In this document: one piece after another, positions 60,147 through 64,000 of the stretch
Position numbering within the stretch: the stretch's first letter is position 1
Layout: every line of letters starts with the position of its first letter
Source: Nonlabens ulvanivorans
GTDB lineage: Bacteria; Bacteroidota; Bacteroidia; Flavobacteriales; Flavobacteriaceae
Reading direction: 5' to 3'
Length of the DNA stretch: 64,000 bases
NCBI RefSeq assembly: GCF_000732625.1
Contig: NZ_JPJI01000032.1
Span: 186,001 to 250,000 of the forward strand
Notes under the pieces: model-generated
What the model saw: only the letters and a program-made list of their open reading frames with translations
The model's database searches: none
What the model was told of the DNA's origin: nothing
Made by a program: the position numbers and the translations under genes

Positions 60147-62595
60147 AACCCAACTTCATAAAATAGCTGAGGATTACTTCGACCATCAAGGTTGGGAAGC
60201 TTTTCCATTTCAAAAAAAGACTTGGGATGCCTTCTTAGCTGGTAAGCATGGATTATTAAACGCACCTACTGGTAGTGGAAAAACCTATGCACTTTGGGTT
60301 GCCGTAATTCTAGATTACATAAAAAAGCATCCCGATTATAAGAAGAAACCTAAAAAAGGGCTCAAAGCGATATGGATTACTCCGTTGCGGTCGTTAAGTC
60401 AGGAAATCGCACAGGCATCACAACGATTTGTAGATGGTATCGATTTGCCTTTTACTGTTGGAATACGTAGTGGTGATACGTCTACAAAAGAACGTACAGC
60501 TCAACGTAAATCTATGCCCGATTTACTCATTACCACACCAGAAAGTTTACATCTTTTGCTGGGCTCAAAAGACCACGCAAAGATTTTTAAAGATTGTCAA
60601 GCTATCATTATTGATGAGTGGCACGAACTTCTGGGAACTAAACGTGGTGTTCAAATGGAACTTGGTATTTCTCGACTTCTAGGCTTGAGTAAAAATATCA
60701 GAGTTTGGGGAATTAGTGCTACGATTGGTAATCTAGAGCAAGCTCGTGAAGTGTTGCTAGGTGTTGATGAAAACCGCTTTCGCGAAAGCGTATTAATTAA
60801 AGCCAACATCAAAAAAGACATCAAAGTACAATCCATTATTCCGGCAAGTATGGATAAATTTCCATGGCGTGGTCACCTAGGATTGCATTTACTTGAAGAT
60901 GTCGTTAAAATCATCAATTCTAGTCGTTCCACACTGATTTTTACAAATACACGAGCGCAGTGTGAGTTATGGTTCCAATCCTTAATGACAAAACATCCTG
61001 AGTTTGCTGGTGAAGTAGCAATGCATCACGGATCGATTAATAAAGAAACGCGCATATGGGTAGAAAACGCGATTAGAAACGAAAGCTTAAAAGCTTGTGT
61101 TTGTACCTCATCGCTGGATTTAGGTGTTGATTTCGCACCTGTAGAAACCATCATTCAAGTAGGCGGACCTAAAGGTGTGGCACGTTTTCTACAACGTGCA
61201 GGACGTTCTGGTCACAGACCTGGAGAGACCAGTGTGATTCATTTTTTACCTACGCATGCGTTAGAACTCATAGAAGCTAGTGCGCTGCAAAAGGCTGTCG
61301 CAACACAAGCCGTAGAGGATCGACTGCCTTATATTTTATGTTATGACGTGTTAATTCAGTACCTGTGCACACTCGCAGTGTCTGGTGGCTTTTATCCCGA
61401 TGAGATTTTTCCTGAGGTAAAAAACACATTCTGCTTTGCAGCGATTACAGATGAAGAATGGAAATGGTGTCTGGATTTTATAGTTTACGGTAGTTCCTCT
61501 CTACAATCCTATGATGAATATAAAAAAGTAAAAATTGATGATACCGGTCGGTATTTAATTGATGATAGAAAGATAGCCATGCGTCATCGCTTGCAAATGG
61601 GAACTATTGTAGGAGCAACACTGGTAACGGTAAAATATCAATCTGGTGGTTATATAGGTAGTGTAGAAGAATATTTTATAAGTAAAATGGATCGTGGTGA
61701 CGTATTTATTTTTGCTGGTCGCACGCTAGAATTTATTCGTTTAAAAGGGATGATTGCTCATGTCAAAAACACGACCAAAAAAACTAATACGGTTTCTAGT
61801 TGGCAAGGTAGTCGCCTGCCGTTAAGTGCACAATTAGGAGAGTTACTACGTGACGAAATGGAAAACTTTCAAACGGGCAAAAAACGCACACCAGAAGTAA
61901 AAGCACTTAAAGAAATTATACAGCGACAGCAATTAGAAAGCATCGTACCGCAAAAGAGTGAGTTTTTAATCGAGACTTTTAAAACTCGTGAAGGTTATCA
62001 TGCCGTTTTTTATCCTTTTGAAGGACGTTTTGTACACGAGGCTATGGCAGGAATAATCGCTTATCGAGTCAGCTTATTAAAACCTATCACATTCTCACTG
62101 GCTTTTAATGATTATGGATTTGAAATATTAAGTGACCAAGCCTTTGACATGCAGGAGATTCTGGACAACGATTTACTCACACCAGAGATGTTATCACAAG
62201 ACTTACAGGCTAGCATGAATGCCACAGAAATGGCTCGTAGGCAGTTTAGAGATATTGCCGTCATATCTGGATTAGTATTCACGGGTTATCCTAATAAAGC
62301 GGTAAAAACAAAACACCTGCAAAATAGCAGTCAGCTACTTTTTGAAGTCTTCCGTGATAATGAGCCTGATAATTTATTATTTAGACAAGCGTATACCGAG
62401 ACCTTTGAACAAGCCATCCAAGAATACCGCTTGCGTGAGGCACTAGAACGAATCCAGGAACAAGAAATCATCTGGAAAGCCTGTGAAAAACCTACACCAT
62501 TCTCTTTTCCGATCATCACAGACCGCTTACGCGAAAAATTAAGCAGTGAAAAGCTCGCGGATAGAATCAAGCGGATGCAGTTGAAATGGGAATAG
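60139..62595 (+). CDS. ligase-associated DExH helicase (Lhr-like)
   Basis: An 818-residue superfamily 2 helicase. It has Walker A APTGSGKT (K48), DExH box DEWH (159-162), motif III SATIGN, motif V/VI region CTSSLDLGVDFAP and QRAGRSGHRPGE, then Lhr-core-like winged-helix and C-terminal regions. It belongs to the ligase-associated damage-response family. In many bacteria a phosphoesterase (pdeM) is the fourth member; none follows within the window. An exact copy of the palindrome encodes RFRES starting at residue 213. Confidence 0.94.
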   Translation: MNKTQLHKIAEDYFDHQGWEAFPFQKKTWDAFLAGKHGLLNAPTGSGKTYALWVAVILDYIKKHPDYKKKPKKGLKAIWITPLRSLSQEIAQASQRFVDGIDLPFTVGIRSGDTSTKERTAQRKSMPDLLITTPESLHLLLGSKDHAKIFKDCQAIIIDEWHELLGTKRGVQMELGISRLLGLSKNIRVWGISATIGNLEQAREVLLGVDENRFRESVLIKANIKKDIKVQSIIPASMDKFPWRGHLGLHLLEDVVKIINSSRSTLIFTNTRAQCELWFQSLMTKHPEFAGEVAMHHGSINKETRIWVENAIRNESLKACVCTSSLDLGVDFAPVETIIQVGGPKGVARFLQRAGRSGHRPGETSVIHFLPTHALELIEASALQKAVATQAVEDRLPYILCYDVLIQYLCTLAVSGGFYPDEIFPEVKNTFCFAAITDEEWKWCLDFIVYGSSSLQSYDEYKKVKIDDTGRYLIDDRKIAMRHRLQMGTIVGATLVTVKYQSGGYIGSVEEYFISKMDRGDVFIFAGRTLEFIRLKGMIAHVKNTTKKTNTVSSWQGSRLPLSAQLGELLRDEMENFQTGKKRTPEVKALKEIIQRQQLESIVPQKSEFLIETFKTREGYHAVFYPFEGRFVHEAMAGIIAYRVSLLKPITFSLAFNDYGFEILSDQAFDMQEILDNDLLTPEMLSQDLQASMNATEMARRQFRDIAVISGLVFTGYPNKAVKTKHLQNSSQLLFEVFRDNEPDNLLFRQAYTETFEQAIQEYRLREALERIQEQEIIWKACEKPTPFSFPIITDRLREKLSSEKLADRIKRMQLKWE
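60775..60790. repeat. iterated palindrome, copy 12, inside the helicase
   Basis: Exact 16-mer read as R213-F-R-E-S, in the linker after motif III. Confidence 0.95.
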
Positions 62596-62606
62596 TTGAA
62601 AGGTTC

Positions 62607-62905
62607 AATCTGCGTTTTCAGAAATCACTTTTTAACAATTTGCTTTCGCGAAACCATGAATAACTTCTTCCTATATTAACATATCAAAAATGTAGGAATT
62701 ATACTAAAAATTGTGGTTTATCAGTTATAAAACTTGGACTTCCAACATCTTGCTTCTATTTAATGCACTGAACGCTAGACAAAATTCTAATCAGCTATCT
62801 ATCAATACTTAAGCTAAGTAGATTAGTTTTTTTTAACAATGTAATTTACTGTTAATGATGTTTAAAACTTGTTTAAAAGCAAATTGTTAATACTACCCAT
62901 TTGCT
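62607..62905 (+). repeat. 299-bp dispersed repeat, copy B, after the repair helicase
   Basis: Inverted counterpart of copy A (23727-24025), the same length with single-base indels. Its palindrome position is degenerate (GCTTTCGCGAAA, 62642-62653). The end hairpin AGCAAAT/ATTTGCT (62878-62884 with 62899-62905) is kept although the loop sequence differs. Twelve bases further on, TACTTTTA (62918-62925) takes the place of the nrdB -7 element. It begins 11 bp after the helicase stop. Confidence 0.85.
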
Positions 62906-62937
62906 CTTAATACAAACTACTTTTATACCTCACTAAC

Positions 62938-62998
62938 GGTAAAAAGCCAGAGATGGACTCTGGCTCTTAGATTTTACCATAAAAAATACTTTTTATGG
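62938..62998 (+). promoter_or_regulatory. two leader stem-loops before the 20-codon ORF
   Basis: Stem 1: GGTAAAA/TTTTACC (62938-62944 with 62972-62978) continuing into AGCCAGAG/CTCTGGCT (62945-62952 with 62958-62965). Stem 2: CCATAAAAA/TTTTTATGG (62977-62985 with 62990-62998). The ATG of the small ORF (62995-62997) lies in the 3' arm of stem 2, so translation could be hidden. The two stems share two bases and could alternate. Confidence 0.55.
62941..62965 (-). terminator. minus-strand terminator facing the helicase
   Basis: On the minus strand, AGCCAGAG/CTCTGGCT (loop TCCAT) is followed by TTTTT. It could end an antisense RNA from 63079 or read-through from the REase/WGR gene. Confidence 0.65.
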
Positions 62999-63057
62999 AA
63001 GGGATAAACACCTTTTTACTTTTAGTACTTTTAATCTTAGTACAATTCAAAAAATAA
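62995..63057 (+). CDS. 20-residue hydrophobic peptide (candidate toxin-like small protein)
   Basis: The complete short ORF ATG...TAA encodes MEGINTFLLLVLLILVQFKK: a short polar start, a 10-residue run of Leu/Val/Ile and a Lys-Lys end, like a single membrane helix. The size and composition resemble type I toxin peptides such as Ibs. It is not supported by homology. Support comes from context: a promoter-like region shared with nrdB upstream, sequestering hairpins and antisense signals. Similar ORFs can occur by chance in AT-rich DNA. Confidence 0.4.
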   Translation: MEGINTFLLLVLLILVQFKK

Positions 63058-63078
63058 TTATATCCGTAAGTTGCATTA

Positions 63079-63086
63079 CAAATATA
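63079..63086 (-). promoter_or_regulatory. antisense -7-like element
   Basis: Reads TATATTTG on the minus strand, a full match to TAnnTTTG. A transcript from about 63072 would run antisense through the small ORF to the terminator at 62941, about 130 nt. No clear -33 element is seen. Confidence 0.4.
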
Positions 63087-63103
63087 ATTATTAAAGACAA
63101 ACG

Positions 63104-63135
63104 GCTGTTAATCTAAAAACAATAATGTTAACAGC
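63104..63135. other. 8-bp inverted repeat
   Basis: GCTGTTAA (63104-63111) and TTAACAGC (63128-63135), loop 16. It adds to the structured nature of the region between the helicase and the REase/WGR gene. Confidence 0.5.
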
Positions 63136-63173
63136 GTTCAATTCTCAGTTGATTCTGAATACTATAATAAATG

Positions 63174-63211
63174 GGCTATTAATCGATCTAAGCGTTAATA
63201 GCCTTTTTTTT
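63174..63211 (+). terminator. plus-strand terminator at the end of the structured region
   Basis: The 9-bp stem GGCTATTAA/TTAATAGCC (63174-63182 with 63195-63203) is followed by T8. It ends plus-strand transcription (helicase read-through or the small-ORF transcript) before the convergent gene. Confidence 0.82.
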
Positions 63212-63288
63212 GTTAAAAACTTTTAAGCAAAAAATAGAATTTTTTTATGGTAACGGTGGAATTCCATTAATGTAAATTAAGATTATAA

Positions 63289-64000
63289 TTAAACCGGTCG
63301 ATAACCTTTCCTAGTCTTTACTCCTATCAATCGCATTTCTTCTTTAAGAACCGCAACTTGATCATCAAGACTCTTACGATTTTCTTGAGGTTTGTTACCT
63401 ATACGACCATATCTGGTTATGATATCAAATCCATCTACGGCGATTTCCCAGTATTTATTACTAGAACCTTCTACAAATTCATAACGCTTAAAAGTAAGGT
63501 TGCCTTGAGGTCTTTGTGCCGTTTCAGGTTCAAGTTCCGTTTCAAGTACTTCAGGTATTAAAGTGTTTGAGCTTTCATCATTAGACTTTATTTCTTCAAC
63601 AGCATCTATTTGATTCTCACGTTCGAGTTCAGATTCAAGTTCTTCTGGATCTTCTGGATCTTCTTCTTTCCCTTCTAGTTTTTGACGAATTTTTTCTAGC
63701 ACACGCTCTGGTTGCTCGAGCCAGTCCTTACTATAGATATGTTGTAATTTCCACCCAAATGCTTTAAGAACTGCTGGTTTTTGACTGTATTGTTCTAAAA
63801 TATCATCAGTAGCATAGTGTGTAGAACGATCTATTAAAATAGCAAGCTCATAAGACTCACTATCACTTTTACGCAAGGCGAGATCACATTTAAAATGCGA
63901 TTGACCTATAGCTCTATCAACGATATAACCATCTTTTTCAAGAACAGTTTTAAGTTGATTAATAATTGGTAAGCGTTTTGTTCTTTCTTCTTCGTCGTCA
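63289..64000 (-). CDS. REase-fold/WGR protein, N-terminal part beyond window
   Basis: The last 236 residues of a larger minus-strand protein; the reading frame stays open to the window edge. Residues near the start of the visible part (GQSHFKCDLALRKSDSESYELAILIDRSTHYATDDILEQYSQKPAVLKAFGWKLQHIYSKDWLEQPERVLEKI) match the Vsr-like nuclease domain found at the end of large DUF3320/DNA2-type helicases. After an acidic linker comes a WGR domain (KYWEIAVDGFDIITRYGRIGNKPQ). It is probably a DNA repair or defence helicase-nuclease. The helicase part is inferred, not seen. Confidence 0.8.
   Translation of the reverse strand, partial: DDEEERTKRLPIINQLKTVLEKDGYIVDRAIGQSHFKCDLALRKSDSESYELAILIDRSTHYATDDILEQYSQKPAVLKAFGWKLQHIYSKDWLEQPERVLEKIRQKLEGKEEDPEDPEELESELERENQIDAVEEIKSNDESSNTLIPEVLETELEPETAQRPQGNLTFKRYEFVEGSSNKYWEIAVDGFDIITRYGRIGNKPQENRKSLDDQVAVLKEEMRLIGVKTRKGYRPV

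Noticed and set aside
1-64000. CRISPR arrays, insertion sequences, prophage
   Set aside because: No regularly spaced direct repeats with spacers, no transposase or integrase reading frame and no phage structural genes were seen.

Overview
The window is a gene-dense piece of an AT-rich genome (roughly 36-37% GC by eye) from a marine-type member of the Flavobacteriaceae (Bacteroidota), perhaps close to Nonlabens or Dokdonia; the genus is a guess. The assignment rests on SusC/SusD-type outer-membrane uptake genes, two secreted proteins with C-terminal Por/type IX secretion sorting domains, an exonuclease-DnaE fusion, an OlsF-like aminolipid synthase, and the Bacteroidota -7 promoter element TAnnTTTG in front of many genes.

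Layout. (1) 1-11.6 kb: a maltose/starch utilisation locus. A LacI-type regulator, an MFS sugar transporter and beta-phosphoglucomutase run left; SusC, SusD, a SusE/F-like lipoprotein and a secreted GH13 amylase run right. Two LacI-type operators lie between the two arms. (2) 11.6-12.05 kb: an intergenic stretch with two successive structured units, each ending in a plus-strand terminator. (3) 12-24.6 kb, minus strand: DUF58 protein, NADP oxidoreductase, thioredoxin, DnaE, a ferritin-like stress protein, class I ribonucleotide reductase (nrdA, nrdB) and a DUF3109 protein. (4) 24.8-46 kb, mostly housekeeping: MarC, C-terminal processing protease, dCMP deaminase, HupE, tRNA-Leu(CAA), Prs, L25, Pth, a large secreted metalloprotease, RibF, an HTTM protein, SerS, a TPR protein, RsmA, MgtE, a 2-hydroxyacid dehydrogenase and small proteins. 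(5) 46.4-51.2 kb: OlsF-like acyltransferase, aspartate kinase, GNAT, fructose-bisphosphatase. (6) 51.2-54.4 kb: a tight four-gene signalling operon with a coiled-coil protein, a protein of unknown function, a Ras-like GTPase and a kinase-like protein with degenerate ATP-binding and receiver residues. (7) 54.4-57.4 kb: TerB-like protein, threonine dehydrogenase, two lipoproteins. (8) 57.4-62.6 kb: the ligase-associated DNA-damage-response set (MBL-fold exonuclease, ATP-dependent ligase, DExH helicase), facing the C-terminal part of a REase/WGR protein.

The most unusual signals are not protein families. A 16-bp perfect palindrome, CGCTTTCGCGAAAGCG, occurs eleven times exactly plus two near-copies, about every 5 kb, between genes and inside genes in all three reading frames. 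A 299-bp segment upstream of nrdB is repeated in inverted orientation downstream of the repair helicase (about 70% identity by eye, one stretch of 27 identical bases). That second copy leads into a structured region encoding a 20-residue hydrophobic peptide, flanked by an antisense promoter-like element and an antisense terminator, a layout resembling a type I toxin-antitoxin locus. The four-gene GTPase/pseudo-kinase operon is the best candidate for an undescribed protein system.
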